The notes: generated from the letters alone by a model not told the origin. Positions 19,142 through 28,115 are shown, counted from the first letter of the stretch. The stretch: 64,000 bases of DNA from an uncultured Pelagibacteraceae bacterium (GCA_902611815.1 CACMAZ010000003.1:1-64000); one strand, 5' to 3'. Numbers and translations: made by a program.

Positions 19142-20265
19142 TGTTTCAAGAAACAGCACTAAGTGGACAAATCACCTTCTTTCAAAAACTTAGATCACTA
19201 GACTATATTTTGCTTTTTTGCTTGTTAACTCTTGGACTTATAAGTTCCTTATCAATGTATTCAACAGAGGGAGGAGAAATTCTTTACCACACAAAAAGTC
19301 ATGTAATTCGATTTATAGTTTTCTTTTCCATGATGTTAATATTTTCTTTTGTGAATATAAAATTATGGCATTCAGTCGGCTATATTTTTTACTTTGTAGT
19401 TTTATGCTTATTAATTTGGGCTTCTTTGTATGGCGTGAAAGCATCCGGCTCTCAAAGATGGGTAGACCTATACTTTATTAATCTTCAACCTTCAGAATTA
19501 ATGAAAGTTGCAATAATAATGTGTTTTGCAAAATTTTATCATCGAACACAGATTCATTCAGTAAATAGTTTTAAGAATATAATAATTCCAATGGTAGTAT
19601 TAATTGTACCAATTCTATTAGTTGTAAGCCAACCAGATTTAGGTACCTCAATTTTAATTGGTTTGAGTGGTTTAGTTGTTTTATGGTTATCTGGAGTTAA
19701 TGCAAAATATTTCATCTATTCTTCTTTAGTTTTATTAATTTCTTTACCGTTTGTAATATCTTTTTTAAAACCTTACCAAAAACTTAGAATATTAACTTTT
19801 TTTAATCCAGATAGAGATCCTCTTGGTGCAGGATATCAAATAATACAATCAAAAATTGCCGTAGGTTCTGGCGGTTTATCAGGAAAGGGTTTCCTCAAAG
19901 GGACACAAAGCTATTTAGACTTTTTACCTGAAAAGCATACAGATTTTATATTTACATTATTTTCAGAAGAACATGGATTTATCGGTTCAGTTTCATTACT
20001 TTTTCTTTACGCAATTATAATTTACAGAACTGCAAAAATTGGCGCGTCAGCTAGAAGCTTTTTTGGAAAATTATTTTGTTACGGATTCGCATCCTCTATA
20101 TTTATTTATGTTACAGTTAATATGAGCATGGTTTTAGGACTACTTCCAATTGTAGGATCACCCCTACCCATCATGTCATATGGAGGTTCTTCAATGCTAG
20201 CTACAATGATAGGTTTTAGTGTTGTAATGAGCACAAAAATTTATCAAAAACAAATTATTGCATAA
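19141..20265 (+). CDS. rodA: RodA, SEDS-family peptidoglycan glycosyltransferase
   Basis: 374 residues with about ten membrane helices. SEDS signatures include SQPDLGTSILI, FFNPDRDPLGAGYQ, FLPEKHTDFIFTLFSEEHGF and the C-terminal LPIMSYGGSSML. RodA polymerises glycan strands as the partner of PBP2. It is the last gene of the mre/mrd series. The next gene starts 43 nt later and encodes an unrelated oxidoreductase. Confidence 0.95.
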   Translation: MFQETALSGQITFFQKLRSLDYILLFCLLTLGLISSLSMYSTEGGEILYHTKSHVIRFIVFFSMMLIFSFVNIKLWHSVGYIFYFVVLCLLIWASLYGVKASGSQRWVDLYFINLQPSELMKVAIIMCFAKFYHRTQIHSVNSFKNIIIPMVVLIVPILLVVSQPDLGTSILIGLSGLVVLWLSGVNAKYFIYSSLVLLISLPFVISFLKPYQKLRILTFFNPDRDPLGAGYQIIQSKIAVGSGGLSGKGFLKGTQSYLDFLPEKHTDFIFTLFSEEHGFIGSVSLLFLYAIIIYRTAKIGASARSFFGKLFCYGFASSIFIYVTVNMSMVLGLLPIVGSPLPIMSYGGSSMLATMIGFSVVMSTKIYQKQIIA

Positions 20266-20308
20266 TTTGTCGCGATAATTTTTTTAACTCATGATGTAGA
20301 TTATTTTA

Positions 20309-21553
20309 ATGACAAAAAATGCAGTTGCTATTATTGGTGCTGGTATACAAGGTGTCTGCAATGCTTTATTTTTACAAAAAAAAGGAATTGACGTAACTTT
20401 ATTTGACAAAGATGAACCGGGTTGCGCAGCTTCTTATGGAAATGCAGGTCATTTTTCACCATATGCCTCCTTACAGTTAAACAGATCAGATGTGTTATCT
20501 GATGTACCTGCAATGCTATTAAGTAGTAGAGGACCATTAGCTTTAAAATGGAATTATTTTGTAAAAATGATTCCCTGGTTTTCAAAATATATAATGAGTT
20601 GTTCAGAAAAGAAAATGATGCACACAGCAAAATATATGCATCAAATTTTGGATATTTCATTAAATGCATATGATGAATTATTTGCAGATATTAATTTAGA
20701 CGGTCTAGTTGAAAAAAAAGGAATTATGTACGTATGGGAAAAAAAAGGAATTAAAAGTAGAAAGATTGAAATTGATATTCGAGAAAAATTGGGTGTAAAA
20801 CAAAAAATTTTAAACCCAAAAGAAGTTCATGATTTAGAACCAAATTTAAAACCATTTTATGATGGAGGTGTATTCTATGAATATGCTAGACACGCAAGAA
20901 ATCCAAAAAAAATTATTGAAAAGCTATTTGCAGATTTTTTAAAAAAAGGTGGAAATTTTAAAAAACAAAATATTAATAGTATTGATTTTAAAGATCAAAA
21001 ACCTATCTTAGTTACAGAAAATGATAAACTACTATTTGATAAAGTTGTTATCGCTTGTGGTGCTTTCTCAAAAAAGCTAACTGATAAATTAGATGAAAAA
21101 ATTCCACTAGACACTGAAAGAGGCTATCATATTCATTTTAAAAATTACTCAAATCTATTATCCAGACCAGTTGTTTGGGCTGATAGAGGTTTCGGTATAA
21201 CACCTATGGAACAGGGTCTTAGAGTTGTTGGGACAGTTGAATTTGGAGGTTTGGAAAACCCTCTATCTAAGTCGAGAATTAAAAATTTAATATTAAATGC
21301 AAAAGACATGTTAAATGGTTTGCCAGAAAATGAGGATCATGAGGACGAATGGTTAGGATTTAGACCAACATTGCCTGATTTTCTCCCGGTAATTGGTAAG
21401 TCAAAAAATTATAACAATGTTTATTACTCCTTTGGGCATCATCATTTGGGATGGACATTAGGTGCAATTTCAGGGAAAATAGTATCTAAAATGATTCTTG
21501 GTGAAAAAACTAATTTAGATTTATCTCCTTATAGTTCATCAAGATTTAATTAA
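20309..21553 (+). CDS. FAD-dependent D-amino-acid dehydrogenase-like oxidoreductase
   Basis: 414 residues of the DAO/DadA family. The FAD-binding dinucleotide fold is at the N-terminus (GAGIQG at 10-15), followed by CAASYGNAGHFSP, which matches the DadA AGxISP-type loop. The C-terminal FGHHHLGWTLGAISGKIVS is the second FAD contact. It probably oxidatively deaminates D-amino acids or a similar secondary amine at the membrane. The next gene, a DMT-type transporter, starts 8 nt downstream, so substrate or product transport may be linked. The exact substrate is not predictable from sequence. Confidence 0.8.
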   Translation: MTKNAVAIIGAGIQGVCNALFLQKKGIDVTLFDKDEPGCAASYGNAGHFSPYASLQLNRSDVLSDVPAMLLSSRGPLALKWNYFVKMIPWFSKYIMSCSEKKMMHTAKYMHQILDISLNAYDELFADINLDGLVEKKGIMYVWEKKGIKSRKIEIDIREKLGVKQKILNPKEVHDLEPNLKPFYDGGVFYEYARHARNPKKIIEKLFADFLKKGGNFKKQNINSIDFKDQKPILVTENDKLLFDKVVIACGAFSKKLTDKLDEKIPLDTERGYHIHFKNYSNLLSRPVVWADRGFGITPMEQGLRVVGTVEFGGLENPLSKSRIKNLILNAKDMLNGLPENEDHEDEWLGFRPTLPDFLPVIGKSKNYNNVYYSFGHHHLGWTLGAISGKIVSKMILGEKTNLDLSPYSSSRFN

Positions 21554-21561
21554 GGATCAAT

Positions 21562-22455
21562 TTGTCAAAAAATTACTTAGCTTATACTTTGCTTGTATTT
21601 GCTACATTCTGTTGGTCAGGGAATTTTATAGTAGGTAAATACGCATATCTATATGAAGTACCACCACTAACTTTAAATTTTTTTAGATGGATTTCAGTCT
21701 GGTTGATTTTAATACCGTTCACATACAAAGAAATTTTCAACAATTGGAATTATATTAAAAAAAATTTGATTGTGATAAGTTTTATGGGGATAATGACAAT
21801 AAGCACATTTAACTCAGTAGTGTATTTTGCATTGAACTACACACAAGTAATAAATGTAGCTTTAGTTTTAGCAGCTATTCCGGCAGTAACAATAATTGTC
21901 TCATCGTTTATGAAAGTAGATAGAACAAATGTTTTTCAACTGATTGGGTTATTGCTGTCAGTAATAGGAATTAGTTCAATTATTTCAAATGCAGATATAA
22001 ATAAAATTCTATCTTTAAATTTTAATAAAGGTGATCTTTGGATGTTAGTTTGTGTTATTTGTTGGTCGATTTATTCAACACTACTTAAAAAGCATAGTTT
22101 TAAGTTTTCACAATTTACATTAATTCAATTGATGGTATCTGTTGGAATTTTATTCTTAATACCACAATTTTTTTATGAAAAATCAATTGGTTTAGAAATA
22201 AATTTTAATATACCATTTTTTATAATTCTTTTTTATGTTGTAATGTTCCCCGCGCTAGCTGCTTACTACTGTTGGCAGAAGGGCGTAGAGATAGTGGGGC
22301 CAAATCGTGCTACAATGTTTATCCAATTAATGCCACTACTAAGTGCAGTACTAGCAATTTTGATTTTTCAAGAGACATTTGAACTATACCATTTTATAGG
22401 AGCTTCATTTATTCTTTCAGGAATTTATTTATCTAATAAAAAAACTGCCAAATGA
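21562..22455 (+). CDS. EamA/DMT-superfamily transporter
   Basis: 297 residues with ten predicted membrane helices in two EamA repeats (about 5-135 and 150-290), each with the usual FRWI and GPNRATMF-type features. The start is TTG at 21562, preceded by AAGGAT. Drug/metabolite transporters of this type export amino acids and other small metabolites. Position between a DadA-like enzyme and an HDAC-like hydrolase gives no clear substrate. The stop overlaps the next start (ATGA). Confidence 0.85.
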   Translation: MSKNYLAYTLLVFATFCWSGNFIVGKYAYLYEVPPLTLNFFRWISVWLILIPFTYKEIFNNWNYIKKNLIVISFMGIMTISTFNSVVYFALNYTQVINVALVLAAIPAVTIIVSSFMKVDRTNVFQLIGLLLSVIGISSIISNADINKILSLNFNKGDLWMLVCVICWSIYSTLLKKHSFKFSQFTLIQLMVSVGILFLIPQFFYEKSIGLEINFNIPFFIILFYVVMFPALAAYYCWQKGVEIVGPNRATMFIQLMPLLSAVLAILIFQETFELYHFIGASFILSGIYLSNKKTAK

Positions 22456-23345
22456 AACTACCAGTAGTCAACCACCAGGATTACGTCGCAAAGATAAATG
22501 ATGATAATAAGTTTCCAATAAGAAAGTTTGGTGAACTTGCAAATTATTTAATTAACCAAAAAATAGTAGATAGATTTTATAAACCTGACTATTGTTCTGA
22601 AGAGACTTTGAGCAGAGCACACTCCTTAGAGTATATTGCTAGTATAAAAAAAAAAACTATAGACATTAAATCCCAAAAAAAAATTGGTTTTCCAATAAAT
22701 GATAGCGTGGTGAATAGATCTTTTAGAGCGACTGGTGGAACTGTCTTAGCGAGTAAACTTGCTATTGATCACCGTATTGCATGCAATACGGCAGGAGGAA
22801 GCCATCACGCAACCTATAATGAAGGAGCAGGTTACTGCGTTTTTAATGATGTGGCAGTTGCTACTAGATATTTACAATCTAAAGGCTATGTAAAAAATGT
22901 TTTAATAGTTGATCTTGATGTTCATCAAGGAAATGGAACTTCAGATATTTTCAAAAACGATAAATCTGTTTTTACCTTTAGCATGCATTGTAAATCTAAT
23001 TATCCTGCAAAAAAAAACAACAGTGATTTAGATGTAAGTTTAAATGACAATATTGAAGACAAGGAATATTTAAAAAAGCTTAAAGATAATATTTTATTAT
23101 TGAATAAAGAAAAGTATGATTTTGTATTTTATGTTGCAGGAGTTGATATACATTTAAATGATAGGTTAGGTAAATTGAAAATTTCTGAGGATGGAATAAA
23201 GAGAAGAGACGAAATGATAATAAACAACTTTTTTGAAAAAAATGTTCCTATTTGTGGAGTTTTAGGAGGTGGTTATAACAAAGATTTTGAAACTTTAGTT
23301 AGACTCCATGCTATATTACATAAAACTTGTGCATCTGTTATATGA
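22452..23345 (+). CDS. Histone-deacetylase-superfamily zinc hydrolase
   Basis: 297 residues of the class IV-like HDAC/AcuC/APAH superfamily. Visible active-site elements are GGSHHATYNEGAGYC (His pair), the zinc ligands in DLDVHQGNGT (Asp, His), the third Asp in AGVDIHLND and the GVLGGGYNKD loop. Bacterial members deacetylate small molecules such as acetylpolyamines or acetyl-lysine proteins; the substrate here is unknown. It is translationally coupled to genes on both sides (ATGA overlaps). Confidence 0.85.
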   Translation: MKLPVVNHQDYVAKINDDNKFPIRKFGELANYLINQKIVDRFYKPDYCSEETLSRAHSLEYIASIKKKTIDIKSQKKIGFPINDSVVNRSFRATGGTVLASKLAIDHRIACNTAGGSHHATYNEGAGYCVFNDVAVATRYLQSKGYVKNVLIVDLDVHQGNGTSDIFKNDKSVFTFSMHCKSNYPAKKNNSDLDVSLNDNIEDKEYLKKLKDNILLLNKEKYDFVFYVAGVDIHLNDRLGKLKISEDGIKRRDEMIINNFFEKNVPICGVLGGGYNKDFETLVRLHAILHKTCASVI

Positions 23346-23716
23346 AAAAAAATCCAAATTTATCTTCCGAGCAAAAATTAATTTTATTTGAAGAGGGAAC
23401 AGAAAGACCTGGATCTAGTGAATTAAATTTTGAAAAAAGAGAAGGCAATTATCATTGTGCAAATTGCGATGTAAAACTTTTTGAATCAAAAAAAAAATAC
23501 GAAAGTGGTTCTGGGTGGCCATCGTTCTTCGAATCTCTGCCTGATGTATTTGAAACAAAAACAGATCACCATATTGGTTACGCAAGAACCGAGTATCATT
23601 GTAAGAGTTGTGGTGGGCATCATGGACATATATTTGATGATGGTCCTCAACCAACAGGTAAAAGATATTGTAATAATGGTTTATGTTTAGTATTTAAACC
23701 TAAAAAATTAAAATGA
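23342..23716 (+). CDS. msrB: Peptide-methionine (R)-S-oxide reductase MsrB
   Basis: 124 residues when started at 23342, where ATG overlaps the upstream stop. An in-frame Met at 23327 would add only MCICY inside the previous gene. The zinc-binding CxxC pairs (CANC and CKSC), the GSGWPSF motif, HHGHIFDDGP and the catalytic Cys in GKRYCNNGLCL are all present. It repairs oxidised methionine in proteins, a common need in sunlit surface water. The stop overlaps the next start. Confidence 0.95.
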   Translation: MKKNPNLSSEQKLILFEEGTERPGSSELNFEKREGNYHCANCDVKLFESKKKYESGSGWPSFFESLPDVFETKTDHHIGYARTEYHCKSCGGHHGHIFDDGPQPTGKRYCNNGLCLVFKPKKLK

Positions 23717-24054
23717 TTGTAAAATATTTTACTTTTTTAATTGGGATTATTTGGTCTTATTCTATAATTAAAACTCAATCTATTTTTAGTAAAAAAGCTG
23801 GTCTTTTATTTAAAATATTTATTTCCAAAGTATCTTGGTTTACTTTTTTAGCCGCAATTTATTTTGGTTACAAAAACTTCCAAATTAAATTTGTTTTAAT
23901 AGGATTAATTATTGGATTGATAATTGTTAATTTAGGATTTTATTTCTTAAGAAAAATAATAAATCAGAAGTTTAGTGAAAAACAAATATTAAATTTTAAA
24001 ACGTTTTTTGAATATACACTTATATTTTTAATTATTTATTACGTTTTATTTTAA
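23713..24054 (+). CDS. Small integral membrane protein, uncharacterised
   Basis: 113 residues with four hydrophobic segments (about 3-18, 38-55, 60-82 and 97-112) separated by short basic loops. I do not recognise a family. It is translationally coupled to msrB through an ATGA overlap, so it belongs to the same transcript. Its 3' end overlaps the convergent glutaredoxin gene by 9 nt. Confidence 0.6.
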   Translation: MIVKYFTFLIGIIWSYSIIKTQSIFSKKAGLLFKIFISKVSWFTFLAAIYFGYKNFQIKFVLIGLIIGLIIVNLGFYFLRKIINQKFSEKQILNFKTFFEYTLIFLIIYYVLF

Positions 24055-24300
24055 AAGGTCTTGTAGCTTATTATCTTTTTCTAAAGCCCTGATTTCTTCA
24101 TAGCCACCGATGTGCTGATCATCAAAAAAAATTTGTGGAATAGTTCTTTTACCGTTTGCTTTCTTAAGCATCTCATCTAATGCTCCATCAACTTCTGCAA
24201 TATTAATTTCAGAAAATGACACATTATTTCTCTTTAATAATCTTTTCGCGGCATCGCAATAATTGCAAACAGGTCCAGTATAAATAGTAATTTTTTTCAT
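24046..24300 (-). CDS. grxC: Glutaredoxin 3 (GrxC family)
   Basis: 84 residues with a thioredoxin fold. The dithiol active site is C12-N-Y-C15, where the family normally has CPYC. The cis-proline segment TIPQIFF and the GGYEEIRAL glutathione-binding end are typical. It reduces disulfides using glutathione; gshA is present at the end of this window. The Pro-to-Asn change at the second active-site position could shift redox potential. The gene lies 3 nt downstream of the TIGR03643-family gene on the same strand. Confidence 0.9.
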   Translation of the reverse strand: MKKITIYTGPVCNYCDAAKRLLKRNNVSFSEINIAEVDGALDEMLKKANGKRTIPQIFFDDQHIGGYEEIRALEKDNKLQDLLK

Positions 24301-24303
24301 TAA

Positions 24304-24597
24304 TTATATATAATCATTTTTTTTAATTTTTCTTCTTATTTCTTTTCTTGTTTCTTCAAATTTTTTTCTGTGCTTTATACTTTGACCTTTAGCCCTCTTT
24401 CTCCAAAGCCTAAATGACGAAGGTTTAAGTGATCTTCTCATAATTTTTATAACATCGCCTTCTGATAAACCTGTTTTTGATTTGATGTCTTCGAAAGTTA
24501 TTCGGTCTGCCCAAGCAGCCCATACCACCCAACTCTGGCTGCCCACTTTGGGTTCAGGATTTTTAACCTTTGTGAGAGGTCTGCGACTTTTTTTCAT
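24304..24597 (-). CDS. TIGR03643/DUF2805 family protein
   Basis: 97 residues, very basic, with the family pattern SWVVWAAWADRITFEDI, then GLSEGDVIKIMRR and SSFRLWRKRAKG. These small proteins have a helix-turn-helix-like layout but no established function. The gene is followed by grxC on the same strand with a 3-nt gap. The start is divergent from the LysE-type exporter, with 118 nt between them. Confidence 0.75.
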   Translation of the reverse strand: MKKSRRPLTKVKNPEPKVGSQSWVVWAAWADRITFEDIKSKTGLSEGDVIKIMRRSLKPSSFRLWRKRAKGQSIKHRKKFEETRKEIRRKIKKNDYI

Positions 24598-24658
24598 AAA
24601 TTCTTAATAAATATTAAAAAAATGGTTAATGCAATTTTTACTGGTTATGTTATTATGA

Positions 24659-24709
24659 GTTAGATAGTCCTATCTAGCCATCTTTAGCTCCCGGTTTTTT
24701 AGGACTATC
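24659..24709 (+). promoter_or_regulatory. Candidate bistable leader before the LysE-type exporter
   Basis: Two mutually exclusive stems share one segment. A local hairpin pairs TAGATA (24661-24666) with TATCTA (24671-24676) around a GTCC loop, and can extend to 24659 and 24678. A long-range perfect 10-bp stem pairs GATAGTCCTA (24663-24672) with TAGGACTATC (24700-24709). The only SD-like element, AGGA at 24701-24704, lies inside the long-range 3' arm, 11 nt before the ATG at 24716. Because both flanking genes point away from this region, it cannot be a terminator of an upstream gene. A dyad bound by a protein is the alternative. Confidence 0.5.
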
Positions 24710-24715
24710 CCAATA

Positions 24716-25330
24716 ATGCTTCCCTTAGATTATTTTCTATTTTTACAAATTATACTTTTTTTATTTATAACTCCAGGCACACCAAGAATTGTAATTATTT
24801 CATATGCGATGAATTATGGAACAAGAAATTGTATTTGGATTGCACTAGGTGATATTACTGCAAATCTAATACAAGCTACTTTAGTAATATTTTTTATAGG
24901 ATCCTTCATTGCTAATAATAGTGAAACATTAAATATTTTAAAATGGTTTGGTGTAGCTTATTTATTTTATCTATCTTACGATATCTATAAGTCTAGACCA
25001 ACAAATTTTAACAAAACATCAACAAAATCAAAAAAATTGTTATCTTTTTTTAAAGATGGATTTATTGTAGCTGGAACAAGTCCAAAAGCTTGGATATTTT
25101 TTCCATTAATCTTTCCACAGTTTATAAATTTTAATGAAAATTATATTTTCCAATTTGTAATTCTTATAATTACATACATGGTATTAGATTTTCTTTCACT
25201 AATTGGCTATGCAATTTTAGCTAAAAAACTTTTGACATGGATCAAGGCAAATCCAAGAGTAATAAACACAATTTCGGCGTGTGTATTGATCTTAATTGCA
25301 ATTTTTATTGGATTTACACAAAATTATTAA
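24716..25330 (+). CDS. LysE/RhtB-family amino-acid exporter
   Basis: 204 residues with six predicted membrane helices and the family signature near the N-terminus (LFLFITPGTPRIVIISYAM, variant of the PGPxxx box). The central FKDGFIVAGTSPKAWIFF matches the conserved second half of LysE/RhtB. Such proteins pump amino acids out of the cell when they accumulate. The upstream leader has two competing stems, one of which hides the SD-like sequence, so expression may respond to a signal. Confidence 0.85.
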   Translation: MLPLDYFLFLQIILFLFITPGTPRIVIISYAMNYGTRNCIWIALGDITANLIQATLVIFFIGSFIANNSETLNILKWFGVAYLFYLSYDIYKSRPTNFNKTSTKSKKLLSFFKDGFIVAGTSPKAWIFFPLIFPQFINFNENYIFQFVILIITYMVLDFLSLIGYAILAKKLLTWIKANPRVINTISACVLILIAIFIGFTQNY

Positions 25331-25348
25331 CAACTATATTAATTTATT

Positions 25349-26125
25349 ATGAAAATTGGTTTCATAGGAACAGGACAGATAACAAAAGCGGTTGTAACAG
25401 GTGTAATAAATTCAAAATTAAAAGTTACAAAATTATTTGTATCTGAAAGAAATAAAAAAATTTCAAGAATTTTGAAATTTAAAAGTAAAAAAATTAAAAT
25501 AATTAAGAATAATCAAGATATTATTAATAAATCTGACTGGGTCTTTCTTGCAGTAACACCAACTGTAGGAAATAAAATTTTAAGCAATTTAAAATTCAAT
25601 AAAAATAAGATGATAATTAGTTTCATTTCAACAATTAATTTAAATCAATTAAAAAAAATTACAGGATTAAAATCAAATATTGTGAGGGCAATACCATTAC
25701 CACCAATTGCATTATGCAAAGGTCCTGTTCCAATTTATCCACCAAATAGTAAAGTTAAAAAGTTTTTTGATAAATTAGGATCTACAGTTGAAATCAACAA
25801 TGAGAAGTTGTCATTAAATTTTTGGACAACTTCTGCTATGATGGCTCCTTTTTATGAAATCTTATACTCGTTATCAAATTGGTTAATTAAGAGAGGAATA
25901 AAAAAAGAAAATGCACAAAAATATATATCATCTCTATTCCTTGCGTTATCAGAAGACGCTTTTAATCATAACAAAAATCTAAAAAGACTTGTTACAGAAT
26001 CGCAAACACCCGGTGGTTTGAATGAGCAAGCAGTAAAAGATTTGCGAAAAGCAGGTTTTTATAAATTACTTGAAAAAACATCTAATAGAATAATAAAAAG
26101 GTTAAAAAAGTCACAATCTAATTGA
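25349..26125 (+). CDS. Pyrroline-5-carboxylate reductase-like NAD(P)-dependent oxidoreductase
   Basis: 258 residues of the ProC superfamily. The N-terminal Rossmann motif is GFIGTGQITKAVV. VFLAVTPTVGNKIL and VRAIPLPPIAL correspond to the nucleotide and substrate loops, and the C-terminal TPGGLNEQAVKDL replaces the usual PGGTTxxGL helix. Proline biosynthesis is the obvious role, but the altered C-terminal motif leaves room for a related imine or ketone substrate. The gene starts 18 nt after the exporter gene. Confidence 0.75.
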   Translation: MKIGFIGTGQITKAVVTGVINSKLKVTKLFVSERNKKISRILKFKSKKIKIIKNNQDIINKSDWVFLAVTPTVGNKILSNLKFNKNKMIISFISTINLNQLKKITGLKSNIVRAIPLPPIALCKGPVPIYPPNSKVKKFFDKLGSTVEINNEKLSLNFWTTSAMMAPFYEILYSLSNWLIKRGIKKENAQKYISSLFLALSEDAFNHNKNLKRLVTESQTPGGLNEQAVKDLRKAGFYKLLEKTSNRIIKRLKKSQSN

Positions 26126-26150
26126 TTTAATTTAGTTTATAAATTTAAAA

Positions 26151-26786
26151 ATGACCGAAAAAAAACTATTAAAAAGAAAAATAAAAGTTGCTTTAAAAAG
26201 AAAAAGCAAGATATTCAAACGCTCAATTACAAAAAAAAAGGATTTAATATCTAAAAAATTTAATACTTCCATTAAAGGTAAAAAAATTGATATTGGAAAA
26301 TCTGTAAAAAATTTTTTTGACTGGGTTAAAGGTGCTGAAATTGTTGAGTTGCCAAACTGCAATACTACTGAGGATCCAGTAAGACCAGAATTAGATAATG
26401 ATTTTAGAACAAGTTTTGGAAGAAAAATATATGGTGTTAAGTTTCAAGATGAAATACATGCGGTAATGTGTTTTGCGTTTACAAATAGTATTCCGAAAAC
26501 TGTAGAAGAGCTAGATATGATGAGTAAAGACGCTTATCTTCAGAGTATCAATAGAGATTTTAAAGTTGGTCAAATTGCTATTGCATATACTGTTTGGTCA
26601 AAAAAAAAAGGTGGTGGAAGATTAATTGTAAAAGAGGTTTTCAAAAAAATAAAAAAAACAAATCATTTAAATAGATTAGTAACACTATCACCGCTTACTG
26701 ATATGGCTAGGAAATTTCATTTAAGTAACGGCGCCATAGAGATTGGAGTTAATGAAACCACTCAAAATTTTGAGTATAAAATGTGA
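26151..26786 (+). CDS. Uncharacterised protein with a GNAT-like C-terminal half
   Basis: 211 residues. The first ~65 are extremely Lys-rich and likely disordered. The rest contains a pattern suggestive of an acetyltransferase-like fold: TVWSKKKGGGRLIVKEVF in the position of a pyrophosphate-binding loop, then RLVTLSPLTDMARKFHLSNGA, where a FHxxNGA end resembles the YxxxGF region of GNATs. I cannot name a family with certainty. The basic N-terminal tail could bind nucleic acid. The 3' end meets the convergent gene with no gap. Confidence 0.55.
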   Translation: MTEKKLLKRKIKVALKRKSKIFKRSITKKKDLISKKFNTSIKGKKIDIGKSVKNFFDWVKGAEIVELPNCNTTEDPVRPELDNDFRTSFGRKIYGVKFQDEIHAVMCFAFTNSIPKTVEELDMMSKDAYLQSINRDFKVGQIAIAYTVWSKKKGGGRLIVKEVFKKIKKTNHLNRLVTLSPLTDMARKFHLSNGAIEIGVNETTQNFEYKM

Positions 26787-27479
26787 TTATTGGTATTTAT
26801 TTTCTAAATAGTAATCAAAGTAATTTGATAAAAGTTTATCTATTTTATAAAAATTTGGCACTAAGAACGGCCTTCTAGCATGTACTCTATCATTTACCCA
26901 ATGCTTTGACCATTCAGTAGTTGTTTCTACGCATTGTTTTGGAAATTCATTAATTTTATATCTCTCCTTAATCTGAAAACAACCACCTATAAATAAATCT
27001 ACATATGATTGAACAATTGGATGACTGTTGGTTGGTTTTTTTATTTTCCCAGGATTAGCTGCATAAACCCAAAAGTTTTTATTTTTAGTTTTAATTTTTT
27101 TTCCATAAAAACTTAAGTCCTTACCTTCAACCTTTACTCTACAATAGCCACTCTCTCTCTTGTCTGTCTTATTCAAGTCCTTTATCGAAACTGGGTAATA
27201 AACTGCATTAACAACTGAGTTATCTTTTTTAATGATTGTTAAAAAAGTAATTTTGTACATTCCACCATGAAGGCCCCAAGTTCTTTCAAAACCTTTAATT
27301 AAAATAGGTCTAACTACAAAAGCTGATTTATTTGTTCGAATTCTAGACTCTTTATCCATTAATGATCCATAACCAATAATATAATTTTTACTCCCACGCT
27401 CTGGATTTAAATTACATTCTTGACTTTGTACTAATTGTGTTGAAAAAATAAACACTACAATTACTAATAATTTTTTCAT
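26787..27479 (-). CDS. Exported gamma-glutamylcyclotransferase-like protein
   Basis: 230 residues with a signal peptide (about 1-19, ending VQS-QEC). After it, the GGCT/AIG2-fold motif Y37-G-S-L binds the gamma-glutamyl group, and Glu109 in DKRESGY sits where the catalytic Glu is expected. GGCT enzymes cut gamma-glutamyl compounds to release 5-oxoproline. Most known forms are cytosolic, so a signal peptide is unusual and suggests periplasmic action. The TRAP transporter and the 5-oxoprolinase genes lie within 5 kb. Enzymatic activity is inferred. Confidence 0.7.
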   Translation of the reverse strand: MKKLLVIVVFIFSTQLVQSQECNLNPERGSKNYIIGYGSLMDKESRIRTNKSAFVVRPILIKGFERTWGLHGGMYKITFLTIIKKDNSVVNAVYYPVSIKDLNKTDKRESGYCRVKVEGKDLSFYGKKIKTKNKNFWVYAANPGKIKKPTNSHPIVQSYVDLFIGGCFQIKERYKINEFPKQCVETTTEWSKHWVNDRVHARRPFLVPNFYKIDKLLSNYFDYYLENKYQ

Positions 27480-27488
27480 ATTAAATAA

Positions 27489-28115
27489 TCAAAAATATTT
27501 CTTAAACTCTTCATTAACTCGTAAAATTTCTAAATCAACTAGTCCACCTATTACTAATTGAATAGCAACAAGTAAAATAAATGCTAAACCCACATAAGCA
27601 ATCCATAAATGTTTTTGAATATAGTTTGCAAGATAAGTTGCGAGGGCTCCAGTTAAAATAACTGACAAAACTAAACCAAAAATCATGAAACCAAAATAAC
27701 CTTTGGAAGCTCCAACCACACCAATAACATTGTCAAAACTGATTGTTATATCTGCAAATAATACTTTATATACACTTTGTATATATGAGGGCTCTTTAGA
27801 AACTTTTGTTGGTGATTTTACTTTCTTGATTTCAAATAAATCTTTTCTTAAGTCATAAACTATCCAAATTAATAGTAGCCCACCTAAAATTTTAATAAAA
27901 TAGAACTTAAATAAATAAGTTGCAAAAATTGCAAAAATAACTTTAAAAATTAATGCACCTGCTACACCCCAAAGTATAATTTGTCTTCTGTGTTTTGGAA
28001 CAAAGTTAGCAGCTATCAAGCCGATTATTATTGCATTATCTGCAGCTAAAATAATATCGATGAATATTATTTGTAATAAAATTAAAGATTGTTCAAAAAA
28101 TAGTGATTGTTCCAT
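27489..28115 (-). CDS. TerC-family integral membrane protein
   Basis: 208 residues with about seven membrane helices and two inverted copies of the TerC acidic motif: DIILAADNAIIIGLIAANF in the first half and DITISFDNVIGVVG in the second. These Asp/Asn pairs are the ion-binding site, and relatives export manganese or other metals. The gene lies just upstream of the GGCT-like gene on the same strand (9-nt gap) and is divergent from dctP. Confidence 0.88.
   Translation of the reverse strand: MEQSLFFEQSLILLQIIFIDIILAADNAIIIGLIAANFVPKHRRQIILWGVAGALIFKVIFAIFATYLFKFYFIKILGGLLLIWIVYDLRKDLFEIKKVKSPTKVSKEPSYIQSVYKVLFADITISFDNVIGVVGASKGYFGFMIFGLVLSVILTGALATYLANYIQKHLWIAYVGLAFILLVAIQLVIGGLVDLEILRVNEEFKKYF

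Noticed and set aside
18810..19149. Short minus-strand frames within mrdA
   Set aside because: Shadow frames of the PBP2 transpeptidase end; no ribosome-binding site or family features.
24663..24709. Intrinsic terminator
   Set aside because: Both flanking genes point outward, so no transcript needs to end here, and the T-run precedes the 3' arm instead of following it.
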